Assembly (NCBI GenBank): GCA_002317175.1
Contig: DCJA01000011.1
Span: 1 to 64,000, forward strand
Source: Lachnospiraceae bacterium UBA1712
Lineage (GTDB): Bacteria; Bacillota; Clostridia; Lachnospirales; Lachnospiraceae
DNA: 64,000 nucleotides
Direction: 5' to 3'
Shown one piece after another: positions 53,466 through 62,452 of this stretch (positions within the stretch are counted from its first letter, which is position 1; each line of letters begins with the position of its first letter). Both the position numbers and the translations under genes were made by a program. The notes under the pieces are model-generated. The model did not search any database and had not been told where the DNA came from. It saw only the letters and a list, made by a program, of their open reading frames with translations.

Positions 53466-56048
53466 ATGAATATTAATAAGTTTACTCAGGCCTCAATGCA
53501 GGCAATTGCAGAATGCGAAAGTCTCGCTGTCAAATATGGTAATCAGGAGATTGAGCAGGAACATCTGCTGTTAGCTTTACTGCAACTGGATAACAGCCTT
53601 ATAAAGAATCTTATAGAAAAGATGGAGATTAATGTTGAGCATTTTGTAGATAAGGCTGAAAAATCAGTTGAGAAGAGAGTTAAAGTACAGGGAGGCAGTT
53701 CTTATGTAGGACAGGATCTTAATAAAGTTCTCACTATGGCAGAGGATGAGATGAAGGCCATGGGAGATGAATATGTAGCAGTAGAGCATCTCTTCTTAGC
53801 TATGATCAAATATCCTAATAAGGCTATAAAGGCTATATGGGATGAATATGGTATTACAAGAGAAAGATTTCTGATGGCTCTTCAGACAGTAAGAGGTAAT
53901 CAGAGAGTCACGTCAGACAATCCTGAAGCAACATATGATGTACTTGCCAAGTACGGAACTGAGCTTGTGGAAAAAGCGAAGAAGGGCGATATAGATCCAG
54001 TTATTGGCAGAGATGAAGAAATTAGAAATGCTATCAGAATTTTGTCACGAAAGACTAAAAATAATCCTGTTCTTATTGGTGAGCCTGGTGTAGGTAAGAC
54101 TGCAGTAGTTGAGGGCTTATCTCAGAGAATTGCCAATGGGGATGTTCCGGAAGGACTTAAGGATAAGAAACTGTTTTCACTGGATATGGGTGCTCTGGTT
54201 GCAGGAGCAAAGTATCGTGGTGAATTTGAAGAGCGTCTTAAGGCTGTTCTTGATGAAGTCAAAAACAGTAATGGCGAGATAATTTTATTTATTGATGAGA
54301 TTCATACAATAGTTGGTGCTGGTAAATCTGAAGGAGCCATGGACGCAGGCAATATGCTTAAGCCAATGCTTGCAAGAGGCGAGCTTCACTGTATTGGTGC
54401 TACTACCCTGGATGAATACAGAATGTATATTGAAAAGGATCCTGCGCTGGCAAGACGTTTTCAACCCGTCATGGTTGATGAGCCAACAGTGGAGGAGACA
54501 ATATCTATCCTGCGTGGACTGAAGGAGAGATATGAAGTATATCACAGCGTGGAAATAAGGGATAATGCTTTGGTAGCAGCGGCAATTCTTTCTCACAGAT
54601 ATATTTCAGACAGATTTCTTCCCGACAAGGCAATAGACCTGGTGGATGAGGCATGTGCACTGGTTAAGACAGAGATGAATTCAAAGCCTACAGAGATAGA
54701 TGAACTTCAGCGTAAGGTCAATATGCTTTCCATCGAGGAGACTGCTCTTAGCAAGGAAGAGGATAAGGCTAGTCAGGACAGACTGGATAATATAAGAAAA
54801 GAACTGGCAGAACTTAAAGACAAACTCAATGCTCTCAATGCTAAGTGGGACAATGAGAAAAACAGTGTTGATAAAGAAAATGAATTAAGAGAGCGACGTG
54901 AAGCAATAAAAACAGAGATAAGTATTGCTGAGCGTTCAGGAGATTTTGAAAAGCTTGCAGAGCTAACCTATGGCAAACTTCCTGCTATCGAAAAGGAACT
55001 GGAGCAGGCTAAGAGGGATAACGAGAACCGAGAGCTTCAGCTTGTTCACAAGGCAGTAGAAGAGGATGAGATATCAAGGATTGTATCACGTTGGACAGGA
55101 ATACCTGTTTCAAAGCTCAATGAATCCGAAAGAAATAAAACACTTCATCTGGATGAGGAACTACACAAGAGAGTAATCGGACAGGATGAAGGTGTAACTA
55201 AGATCACAGAAGCTATTATTAGAAGTAAGGCTGGAATAAAAGATCCAAACAAGCCAATCGGATCATTCCTGTTTATGGGACCTACTGGTGTAGGTAAAAC
55301 AGAACTTGCCAAATCGCTTGCAGAGTGTCTGTTTGATGATGAGAACAATATGGTTCGTCTTGACATGAGCGAATATATGGAGAAGTTCTCCGTAAGCAGA
55401 CTTATTGGAGCACCTCCAGGATATGTTGGCTATGAAGAAGGTGGACAGCTTACTGAAGCAGTAAGAAGAAAACCATATTCGGTTATATTATTTGATGAGG
55501 TCGAAAAGGCTCATCCTGATGTATTCAATCTGCTTTTACAGGTTTTGGATGATGGTCGTATCACTGATTCACAGGGCAGACTGGTAGACTTTAAGAATAC
55601 TATACTTATAATGACCTCCAATATCGGAGCTCAGTATCTGCTGGAAGGCATCGATGATGAGGGCAATATCACAGATGAGGCTCAGGAAGCGGTTAATGAT
55701 GAACTCAGAGGTCATTTCAGACCAGAGTTTTTAAATCGTCTTGATGAGATTGTTATGTTCAAGCCTCTTACCAAGAATAATATATCTGGAATTATTGTTC
55801 TTCTACTGGCAGAGCTTAATAAGAGACTTGCAGACCGTGAACTGGAGATAGTGTTAACTGATGAGGCTATGAACTATATAGTAGAAAGAGGTTATGATCC
55901 AGTATATGGAGCGAGACCACTTAAGCGTTATATGCAGAAATATGTCGAGACACTGGCTGGAAGAATAATTCTTGAAGGCAAGGCCTGCGCAGGAGATAAG
56001 ATAAAAATTGATGTAACTAATGGTGAATTAGTTGCAGGAATAATGTAA
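53466..56048 (+). CDS. clpB: ATP-dependent disaggregase ClpB
   Basis: The 860-residue AAA+ protein has an N-terminal Clp-N repeat domain (1-150), first ATPase with Walker A GEPGVGKTAVVEG and IILFIDEIH, the long coiled-coil middle domain (about 400-520), and second ATPase with GPTGVGKTELAKS and the C-terminal GARPLKRYMQK. There is no ClpP-docking loop and the middle domain is full length, so it is a ClpB disaggregase that works with DnaK. AGGGGGTGA precedes the ATG. Stand-alone gene with a terminator. Confidence 0.95.
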   Translation: MNINKFTQASMQAIAECESLAVKYGNQEIEQEHLLLALLQLDNSLIKNLIEKMEINVEHFVDKAEKSVEKRVKVQGGSSYVGQDLNKVLTMAEDEMKAMGDEYVAVEHLFLAMIKYPNKAIKAIWDEYGITRERFLMALQTVRGNQRVTSDNPEATYDVLAKYGTELVEKAKKGDIDPVIGRDEEIRNAIRILSRKTKNNPVLIGEPGVGKTAVVEGLSQRIANGDVPEGLKDKKLFSLDMGALVAGAKYRGEFEERLKAVLDEVKNSNGEIILFIDEIHTIVGAGKSEGAMDAGNMLKPMLARGELHCIGATTLDEYRMYIEKDPALARRFQPVMVDEPTVEETISILRGLKERYEVYHSVEIRDNALVAAAILSHRYISDRFLPDKAIDLVDEACALVKTEMNSKPTEIDELQRKVNMLSIEETALSKEEDKASQDRLDNIRKELAELKDKLNALNAKWDNEKNSVDKENELRERREAIKTEISIAERSGDFEKLAELTYGKLPAIEKELEQAKRDNENRELQLVHKAVEEDEISRIVSRWTGIPVSKLNESERNKTLHLDEELHKRVIGQDEGVTKITEAIIRSKAGIKDPNKPIGSFLFMGPTGVGKTELAKSLAECLFDDENNMVRLDMSEYMEKFSVSRLIGAPPGYVGYEEGGQLTEAVRRKPYSVILFDEVEKAHPDVFNLLLQVLDDGRITDSQGRLVDFKNTILIMTSNIGAQYLLEGIDDEGNITDEAQEAVNDELRGHFRPEFLNRLDEIVMFKPLTKNNISGIIVLLLAELNKRLADRELEIVLTDEAMNYIVERGYDPVYGARPLKRYMQKYVETLAGRIILEGKACAGDKIKIDVTNGELVAGIM

Positions 56049-56055
56049 AATGATG

Positions 56056-56090
56056 GAGTGGTGGAATTACTATCCGCCACTCTGTTTTTT
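56056..56090 (+). terminator. Rho-independent terminator after clpB
   Basis: A 10-bp stem (GAGTGGTGGA with TCCGCCACTC, one G-U) and 7-base loop run into TGTTTTTT. Confidence 0.9.
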
Positions 56091-56174
56091 CGAGAAGAAT
56101 GATTGCAAGCCGGCAATGATACAGGGCTTCAAAAATTAATTCATTGTGAATGCTATTAGAATGAGAGGAAATAT

Positions 56175-56348
56175 ATGATACCTAATGATCCAATAATGCT
56201 CCTGAGTTATGTAAACTTAAAACTCAGAGATGAATTTTCTTCACTGGATGAGATGTGTGACAGAATGGATATTGATAAGGCTGAAATAGTTGCAAAACTA
56301 GCTTCTGTTAATTACAGATACAATCCAGAGCAGAATCAGTTTAAATAG
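56175..56348 (+). CDS. DUF4250 family small protein
   Basis: A 57-residue frame from ATG 56175 to TAG 56346-56348 encodes a protein beginning MIPNDPIMLLSYVNLKLRDE with SSLDEMCDRMDID and ending in NPEQNQFK. This layout matches the small DUF4250 family of Clostridia, of unknown function. AGAGGAAA stands 6 bases ahead of the start. The gene is short and easily missed. Confidence 0.8.
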   Translation: MIPNDPIMLLSYVNLKLRDEFSSLDEMCDRMDIDKAEIVAKLASVNYRYNPEQNQFK

Positions 56349-56360
56349 GAAAATGCTTGG

Positions 56361-56389
56361 TTGCCAAAAAAGGCTTTCATTTGTATAAT
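56361..56389 (+). promoter_or_regulatory. Sigma-A promoter of the deacetylase-bactofilin genes
   Basis: TTGCCA (56361-56366) and TATAAT (56384-56389) are 17 bases apart, about 40 bases before the deacetylase start. Confidence 0.7.
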
Positions 56390-56427
56390 TAGAGTTGGAG
56401 TGCTGTGCATTTGCAGCAGTAATTATT

Positions 56428-57369
56428 ATGAATGAAGACAATTTGTCTGTAGAAAGACGAAGACGAGTTAATCGAATAAAGAGGTATATACTTGTACTTG
56501 TAATTATTCTTCTGATAACGCCTACTGTAATAAGCATTTATGCCATGAACAGACTGTCTGTAATCAACAATACAGTGGATGAACTTCAGAAGAAACTTGA
56601 TGAAGTGGAATTGACTTATCTGCTCAAAGAGACAGCAAAGGATTCTTTAGAAGATATTCAGGTTCAGGAGCCGGAGGAAGTTTTGGAGGAAGAACCTGAG
56701 ATTGAAAGCGAGAAGGATCTTCCAGATGATTACAGAAGTGTCTATCTGACTTTTGATGATGGGCCAAGCGTATATACAAGCCAGATTCTTGACATTCTGG
56801 ATTCTTATGGAGTTAAGGCTACATTTTTTGTGACCGGGGCCCAGAAGGATGCTCATCCAGAATGGTACAAGGAGATAGTTGAAAGAGGACATACAATAGG
56901 AATGCATTCCTATACCCATGTGTACAGTAGTGTATATGCTGATGAGGATGCATTTGTAGATGATATAGAACAGATTCATCAGTATATTCTTGATACGACA
57001 GGAATCAACAGTAGCTTTTACAGATTTCCAGGTGGTTCCAGCAATCGTGTAAGCAGCTTGTCGATGGACGAACTTTGCAAGCTTGTTCACAGCAGAGGAT
57101 ATGAGTATTATGACTGGAATGTATCCAGCCAGGATGCCAGCAATCCAACACCGAGTTCACAAACTATTGTTAATAATGTTTTGACGGGAATTGGAAAGCA
57201 TCAGCAGAGCATAGTGCTTATGCATGACAGTGGCGACAAATATGCTACCGTGCAGGCATTGCCGTCAATTATTGAAGGAATACAGAAGAAAGAAAAGACA
57301 GTTATATTGCCTATTAGTATGAATACCAAACCGGTATGGCATGTAAGTGCGGATGAATCAGAAGATTAG
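56428..57369 (+). CDS. Membrane-anchored polysaccharide deacetylase (NodB domain)
   Basis: The 313-residue protein has a basic N terminus, one membrane segment (about 18-38), a coiled coil and acidic linker (to about 100), then a NodB domain: TFDDGP, the metal-binding H-x3-H region in GMHSYTHVY, RFPGGSSN, and the catalytic-His strand IVLMHDSG. It is expected to remove acetyl groups from peptidoglycan or another surface glycan. The ATG at 56428 is chosen because the promoter's start point (about 56396) excludes the longer TTG frame at 56395; its ribosome site is weak. Bactofilin is next, 21 bases on. Confidence 0.88.
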   Translation: MNEDNLSVERRRRVNRIKRYILVLVIILLITPTVISIYAMNRLSVINNTVDELQKKLDEVELTYLLKETAKDSLEDIQVQEPEEVLEEEPEIESEKDLPDDYRSVYLTFDDGPSVYTSQILDILDSYGVKATFFVTGAQKDAHPEWYKEIVERGHTIGMHSYTHVYSSVYADEDAFVDDIEQIHQYILDTTGINSSFYRFPGGSSNRVSSLSMDELCKLVHSRGYEYYDWNVSSQDASNPTPSSQTIVNNVLTGIGKHQQSIVLMHDSGDKYATVQALPSIIEGIQKKEKTVILPISMNTKPVWHVSADESED

Positions 57370-57390
57370 GCTATTGGAGGCGGAGTTTTA

Positions 57391-58314
57391 ATGGGATTTT
57401 TTAAAGACCTTAAAGAGGATTTATCATTGGCAGTCAGTGAGTTCGCCAATGAAGTGGACATTAGTGAAAAAGAAACTGAAGATATAGATGTGTTTTCTGC
57501 AGCAGAAGAAGCTATGGGAATAGAACACGTGGAAGAGGAAGTGGAAAGCGAACCTGTAATAGAAGAAGCATTGAGTTCATTTTTAGATCAGGTTGCTGCC
57601 AAGGCAGAGGAAGCAGAAACTCAGTATGACGATAGGCTTGATGATATTCCAGAGAAAAAGATCACACCTAAAACTGAGGAAATGAGCTTTGCTGCGAAAG
57701 CTGCCATGGCCAAGGCTGCTATAGCCGCTTACGAGGATAAGATTCCACCTGCTCCAGAAAAGTATGAGAGTACATATGACAGTTCTTATGCTTCTGCATA
57801 CGAGGAGAAGTCTTATTCATATGAAGAGCAGAAAACAACATATCCTGAGAAGGTTGAGATTCAGCCTACAGATGAGCTTGCTGTAGTAACAGGCAACATG
57901 GTAGTCAATGGTGATATGTCATCAACAGGTTCTCTTGATGTTATGGGTACTGTATCAGGCAATATTAAGGTACTTGGAGAACTTAATATTTCTGGTGTAG
58001 TAAATGGTAGTTGTGAAGCAGCAACTATTGTTGCAACAAATTGTAACATAGTGGGTAACCTTGTAAGTGGAGGTTCAATCAAGATTGGTTCAAAGGCAGT
58101 GATTAAAGGTAATATTTATGCCACAAGCGCAGTTATTTCAGGCGCAATTAAGGGTGACATAGATGTTCATGGACCAGTTATTCTTGATTCTACTGCTATT
58201 GTAATGGGAAATATTAAATCTAAAGCAGTGCAGATTAACAGTGGTGCAGCTGTGGAGGGTATGTGCTCTCAGTGTTATGCAGATGTCAGCCCTTCAGCAT
58301 TCTTTAGAGAATAA
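57391..58314 (+). CDS. Bactofilin family cytoskeletal protein
   Basis: The 307-residue protein has an acidic, Ala/Glu/Tyr-rich N-terminal half (1-155) and a C-terminal right-handed beta-helix core (about 158-285) with the regular small-residue pattern of bactofilins (GNMVVNGDMSSTGSLDVMG, then VSGNIKVLGELNISG). Bactofilins polymerise without nucleotide and position cell-wall enzymes. Cotranscription with a wall deacetylase suggests a wall-patterning pair. The N-terminal extension is longer than in classic bactofilins. GGAGGCGGAG precedes the ATG. Confidence 0.88.
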   Translation: MGFFKDLKEDLSLAVSEFANEVDISEKETEDIDVFSAAEEAMGIEHVEEEVESEPVIEEALSSFLDQVAAKAEEAETQYDDRLDDIPEKKITPKTEEMSFAAKAAMAKAAIAAYEDKIPPAPEKYESTYDSSYASAYEEKSYSYEEQKTTYPEKVEIQPTDELAVVTGNMVVNGDMSSTGSLDVMGTVSGNIKVLGELNISGVVNGSCEAATIVATNCNIVGNLVSGGSIKIGSKAVIKGNIYATSAVISGAIKGDIDVHGPVILDSTAIVMGNIKSKAVQINSGAAVEGMCSQCYADVSPSAFFRE

Positions 58315-58318
58315 ATAT

Positions 58319-58349
58319 ATATTACATATGAAAGGATATTACATATGAA
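58319..58349 (+). repeat. Duplicated start region of pyrH
   Basis: The 14-mer ATATTACATATGAA occurs at 58319-58332 and 58336-58349; the second copy contains the pyrH start codon. The first copy opens a 6-codon frame (MKGYYI) whose TGA overlaps the pyrH ATG. Confidence 0.75.
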
Positions 58350-59040
58350 GCGTATTATGCTTAAGCTCAGCGGTGAAGCATTGGCCGGTGACAAGAAACA
58401 GGGATTTGATGAAGAGACAGTCAGAGGAGTAGCTTTGCAGGTTAAGCAGCTTGTCGACGACGGAATAGAGGTTGGTATTGTAATCGGTGGCGGAAATTTC
58501 TGGAGAGGAAGAAGCAGCGAAAATATCGACAGAACTAAGGCAGATCAGATTGGAATGCTTGCAACCATTATGAACTGTATTTATGTATCAGAGATATTCA
58601 GAAGTGTTGGAATGATGACCAATATTCTTACACCTTTTGAGTGTGGCTCATTTACCAAGCTGTTTAGCAAGGACAGAGCCAATAAATATTTTGCCAAGGG
58701 ACAGGTTGTATTCTTTGCTGGTGGTACAGGTCATCCTTATTTCTCAACAGATACAGGTGTTGTACTTAGAGCAATTGAAGTTGAAGCAGAGGTTATTCTT
58801 CTTGCCAAATCAATCGATGGAGTATACGATTCAGACCCAGCAAAGAATCCAGATGCAAAGAAGTATGATGTAATTTCAATCGATGAGGTTATTGAGAAGA
58901 ATCTTCAGGTGGTTGATATGACAGCATCAATACTTGCAAGGGATAACAAAAAAGAAATGTGGGTATTTGACCTTAATGAAGAGAACAGTATTGTTAACAC
59001 AATTAAGGGCAACTTAAACGGAACAAAGGTTACAGTATAA
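58345..59040 (+). CDS. pyrH: UMP kinase
   Basis: The 231-residue enzyme phosphorylates UMP to UDP. It has RIMLKLSGEALAG, VIGGGNFWRGR, the DQIGMLATIMN helix, GGTGHPYFSTDTG and the DGVYDSDPAKNP segment typical of bacterial UMP kinases. AAAGGA precedes the ATG at the second copy of a 14-base repeat. It begins the pyrH-frr pair that supplies ribosome recycling alongside nucleotide synthesis in most Firmicutes. Confidence 0.96.
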   Translation: MKRIMLKLSGEALAGDKKQGFDEETVRGVALQVKQLVDDGIEVGIVIGGGNFWRGRSSENIDRTKADQIGMLATIMNCIYVSEIFRSVGMMTNILTPFECGSFTKLFSKDRANKYFAKGQVVFFAGGTGHPYFSTDTGVVLRAIEVEAEVILLAKSIDGVYDSDPAKNPDAKKYDVISIDEVIEKNLQVVDMTASILARDNKKEMWVFDLNEENSIVNTIKGNLNGTKVTV

Positions 59041-59060
59041 TATTTTGGAGGGTTATAAAA

Positions 59061-59612
59061 ATGGACGCAAGAATAGAAGGATTTAATGAAAAGATGCAGA
59101 AGGCATATGATTTCTTATTATCTGATTATCAGACAATAAGAGCTGGAAGAGCTAATCCACATGTGCTTGATAAGATTAAAGTAGATTATTATGGAACACC
59201 AACACCTATTCAGCAGGTTGGTAATATTTCTGTTCCAGAAGCACGTATGATTCAGATTGCTCCATGGGAGAAGTCACTTATTAAAGAAATCGAGAAGGCT
59301 ATTATGATGTCAGATGTTGGTATCACACCATCTAATGATGGCGCTGTTATCCGTCTTGTTTTTCCTGAATTAACAGAGGACAGACGTAAAGAACTTGCCA
59401 AGGAAGTTAAGAAAAAGGGTGAGGATGCCAAGGTAGCAATCAGAAACATCAGACGTGATGGTAATGACGCATTCAAGAAGCTTGCTAAGGAAGATGTATC
59501 AGAGGATGAGATTAAGGATCTTGAAGATAAGCTTCAGAAGATTACAGACGGATTTATTAAAGAGATAGACGCAGCTGTTGACAGCAAGTCAAAAGAAATC
59601 ATGACAGTGTAA
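59061..59612 (+). CDS. frr: Ribosome recycling factor
   Basis: The 183-residue factor splits post-termination ribosomes with EF-G. The triple-helix domain includes RAGRANPHVLDKIKVDYYGTP and the C-terminal helices IRNIRRDGNDAFKKL. Length and order after pyrH are standard. GGAGGG precedes the ATG. Confidence 0.97.
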   Translation: MDARIEGFNEKMQKAYDFLLSDYQTIRAGRANPHVLDKIKVDYYGTPTPIQQVGNISVPEARMIQIAPWEKSLIKEIEKAIMMSDVGITPSNDGAVIRLVFPELTEDRRKELAKEVKKKGEDAKVAIRNIRRDGNDAFKKLAKEDVSEDEIKDLEDKLQKITDGFIKEIDAAVDSKSKEIMTV

Positions 59613-59617
59613 AGATG

Positions 59618-59641
59618 AGGGACACTTAGGTGTCCCTTTTT
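59618..59641 (+). terminator. Rho-independent terminator between frr and uppS
   Basis: A perfect 8-bp stem (AGGGACAC with GTGTCCCT) and 4-base loop run into TTTTT. It is short, and uppS starts 23 bases on, so it may only reduce transcription. Confidence 0.8.
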
Positions 59642-59663
59642 GGATGTAATGGAGAATTAACAG

Positions 59664-60383
59664 GTGAGTGAAGAATTAAGAGTACCTAAGCATGTTGCAA
59701 TTATCCTTGACGGAAATGGAAGATGGGCAAAGGCTAAGGGGTTACCTAGAAATGCCGGACATATCCAGGGCGCAAAGGTCGTTGAGGATATGTGTGAGAT
59801 AATATATAACCGAGGAGTAGACTATTTTACTGTATATGCATTTTCAACTGAGAACTGGTCACGACCAGATGATGAAGTTGCAGCCCTTATGAAGCTACTC
59901 AGAAACTATATGACAACAGCCAAGAAGCGTGCCAACAAGAACAATATGAAGGTCAGAGTAATTGGCGATAAATCCAGACTGGATAAGGATCTGCAGGACA
60001 GTATAGCAGATCTTGAGGAGGCTACTTCGGCCAATACAGGCTTGCATTTTACCATAGCCATTAATTATGGTGGAAGAGACGAGATTACTCGTGCGGCAAA
60101 GAAACTGTGTGAGGCAGTTGTGGCTGGTGAGATGTCTATTGATGAGGTTTCAGCGGATATACTTGGAAGCATGTTGGATACTGGAGATTATCCAGATCCT
60201 GATCTGCTGATCCGTACCTGTGGTGAGCAGCGTATCTCTAATTTCTTATTATGGCAGAGCGCATATACGGAATTCTATTTCTGTGATAAGGCTTGGCCTG
60301 ACTTTAATGCAGATGAACTGGAGAAGGCTATTATAAGTTATAACCGCAGAGACAGAAAATATGGTGGATTGAAGACGGAGTAA
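59664..60383 (+). CDS. uppS: Isoprenyl transferase (undecaprenyl diphosphate synthase)
   Basis: The 239-residue cis-prenyltransferase makes the lipid carrier for wall synthesis. Catalytic Asp 16 lies in HVAIILDGNGRWAKAKG, followed by YAFSTENWSRP, INYGGRDEITRA and the C-terminal LLIRTCGEQRISNFLLWQ. The start is a GTG with GGAG 9 bases upstream. First gene of the uppS-cdsA-dxr-rseP run. Confidence 0.95.
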   Translation: MSEELRVPKHVAIILDGNGRWAKAKGLPRNAGHIQGAKVVEDMCEIIYNRGVDYFTVYAFSTENWSRPDDEVAALMKLLRNYMTTAKKRANKNNMKVRVIGDKSRLDKDLQDSIADLEEATSANTGLHFTIAINYGGRDEITRAAKKLCEAVVAGEMSIDEVSADILGSMLDTGDYPDPDLLIRTCGEQRISNFLLWQSAYTEFYFCDKAWPDFNADELEKAIISYNRRDRKYGGLKTE

Positions 60384-60389
60384 AGGGAA

Positions 60390-61226
60390 ATGCGTACAAG
60401 AATTATTAGTGGAGTAATAATGGCAGCAGGGGGATTGGCTGCGTTATTTGTAGGAGGAAATTTTGCGGGTATTATAGTGATGCTTATCGCACTTGGTGCT
60501 TACTATGAACTGTGTAAGGCCTGCAAAACTCTTGATAAGGAAAAGCAGCCTGTAAATGTTGCAACTATTATGGGATATATTGCAATTGTTGCTTTCTATG
60601 TAAATCTTATGTGGGGAGCGAAGGAAAGCTTTTATATAATCAATGCGATTATTCTGATTATTGTTGTTTTATGGCAGCTGGCAGTATATGTGTTTACATA
60701 TCCACGTTTTAAAACAGGACAGATTATGGCGGGTGCATTTAACCTGTTATATGCACCTCTTATGCTTTCTTATCTTTATCCAATTATGACAGAATTTGAA
60801 CAGGGTAAATATCTGGTGTTTCTTGTATTTGTAGCCAGCTCTATTAGTGATGCCTGTGCATATTTTGTTGGTGTAAGTATTGGCAAGCATAAACTTGCAC
60901 CATTGGTAAGTCCTAAGAAATCTATAGAAGGTTCGATAGGAGGAATTCTTGGTTCTGCTATTATTGGTCTTATATATGGAATAGTCCTTTATAAAACAGG
61001 AGTATTTACACAACTTGAGGTTACCTGGGGATTTGCTCTTATTGGTGGATTTGGAAGTATCATTTCACAGATTGGTGATTTGGCGGCTTCTGCAATTAAG
61101 AGAGATCACGATATTAAGGATTACAGTCATCTTATTCCTGGGCATGGCGGAATTATGGACCGTATGGACAGCATCTGTGTTACAGCTCCAATTATTTATT
61201 ACCTTGCTTTATTATTATTGAAGTAG
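60390..61226 (+). CDS. cdsA: Phosphatidate cytidylyltransferase
   Basis: The 278-residue membrane enzyme makes CDP-diacylglycerol. It has about eight membrane segments and the CdsA signature SAIKRDHDIKDYSHL followed by PGHGGIMDRMDS near the C terminus. It starts 6 bases after uppS, with AAAGGG upstream. Confidence 0.94.
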   Translation: MRTRIISGVIMAAGGLAALFVGGNFAGIIVMLIALGAYYELCKACKTLDKEKQPVNVATIMGYIAIVAFYVNLMWGAKESFYIINAIILIIVVLWQLAVYVFTYPRFKTGQIMAGAFNLLYAPLMLSYLYPIMTEFEQGKYLVFLVFVASSISDACAYFVGVSIGKHKLAPLVSPKKSIEGSIGGILGSAIIGLIYGIVLYKTGVFTQLEVTWGFALIGGFGSIISQIGDLAASAIKRDHDIKDYSHLIPGHGGIMDRMDSICVTAPIIYYLALLLLK

Positions 61227-61277
61227 GTCATAAAATCTTCACAGAGGATGGTTATTATATAATCAAAGGATTTGAAT

Positions 61278-62435
61278 ATGAAAAATATATGTTTATTGGG
61301 TTCCACTGGTTCTATAGGAACTCAGACTCTTGAAATAGTTAGAGAATACAGCCAGGATTTGAATATTGTTTCTCTTTCTGCAGCCAGCAATGTTGAACTG
61401 ATGGAAAAGCAGATTAGAGAATTTAAGCCTAAAAAGGTCTGCATGTATCAGGAAGAGGCGGCCTTATCACTTAAGCAGAAGGTGGCTGATACAGAGACAG
61501 TTGTTCTTAGTGGAATGGATGGCCTTATTGAACTGTGTCAAGATGATGAGGTTGATATAGTTGAGACTGCAATAGTTGGAATGATTGGAATCAGACCGAC
61601 AATAGCTGCTATTGAAGCTGGGAAGGATATAGCTCTTGCCAACAAGGAAACACTTGTATGTGCAGGACATATTATTATGCCATTAGCTGCAAAGATGGGA
61701 GTAAAGATACTTCCTGTAGATAGTGAACACAGTGCTATATTCCAGTCGCTTCAGGGATTCCCAAAGGAAAGACTTGAGAAGATTCTGCTTACAGCTTCAG
61801 GTGGTCCTTTCAGAGGAAAGAAAAGAGACGAATTGATTAACATAACATGGAGAGAAGCGCTTAAGCATCCCAACTGGACTATGGGAAGAAAGATTACTAT
61901 TGACTCTTCAACGTTGGTTAATAAGGGACTTGAGGTTATTGAAGCCAAATGGCTGTTTGATGTTGAGCCAGAGAATATACAGGTGGTCTTACAGCCACAG
62001 AGTATTATTCATTCTGCTGTTCAGTATGTAGATGGTGGAATTATCGCGCAGCTTGGAACTCCTGATATGAAGCTTCCTATTCAGTATGCATTGTTCTATC
62101 CGGACAGAAGACCTATGGCTGGAGACAGAGTTGATTTGTTTGCATTAGGAAGTATTATTCTGGATAAGCCGGATATGGATACTTTTCTTGGACTTAAATT
62201 TGCTTATCGTGCTGCAAAAGAAGGAGGAAGTATGCCTACAGTATTTAATGCAGCCAATGAGAAAGCAGTTGCATTATTCCTTGATGATAAGATTAAGTTT
62301 TTAGAAATATACGAGATTATTGAAAAAGCTATGGATAGACATAAGGTTATTGCAAATCCTTCTGTTAATCAGATACTTGAAGCAGAGGCAGACTGTTATG
62401 ATTATATAGACAGAGAGTTTGTTGCTACCCGATAA
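61278..62435 (+). CDS. dxr: 1-deoxy-D-xylulose 5-phosphate reductoisomerase
   Basis: The 385-residue enzyme makes 2-C-methylerythritol 4-phosphate in the MEP pathway. NADPH-binding LLGSTGSIGTQTLEI, ALANKETLVCAGH, the metal-site VDSEHSAIFQ, and SGGPFRGKKRDE are visible. It shows that isoprenoids are made by the MEP route, feeding uppS. The ATG at 61278 has AAAGGA 7 bases upstream; a TTG at 61272 is less likely. Confidence 0.96.
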   Translation: MKNICLLGSTGSIGTQTLEIVREYSQDLNIVSLSAASNVELMEKQIREFKPKKVCMYQEEAALSLKQKVADTETVVLSGMDGLIELCQDDEVDIVETAIVGMIGIRPTIAAIEAGKDIALANKETLVCAGHIIMPLAAKMGVKILPVDSEHSAIFQSLQGFPKERLEKILLTASGGPFRGKKRDELINITWREALKHPNWTMGRKITIDSSTLVNKGLEVIEAKWLFDVEPENIQVVLQPQSIIHSAVQYVDGGIIAQLGTPDMKLPIQYALFYPDRRPMAGDRVDLFALGSIILDKPDMDTFLGLKFAYRAAKEGGSMPTVFNAANEKAVALFLDDKIKFLEIYEIIEKAMDRHKVIANPSVNQILEAEADCYDYIDREFVATR

Positions 62436-62452
62436 AGGAAAGGTGAGTTAAG

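Noticed and set aside
58319..58349. Target-site duplication of an insertion element at pyrH
   Set aside because: Only 3 bases lie between the copies, so nothing is inserted; it is a simple local duplication.
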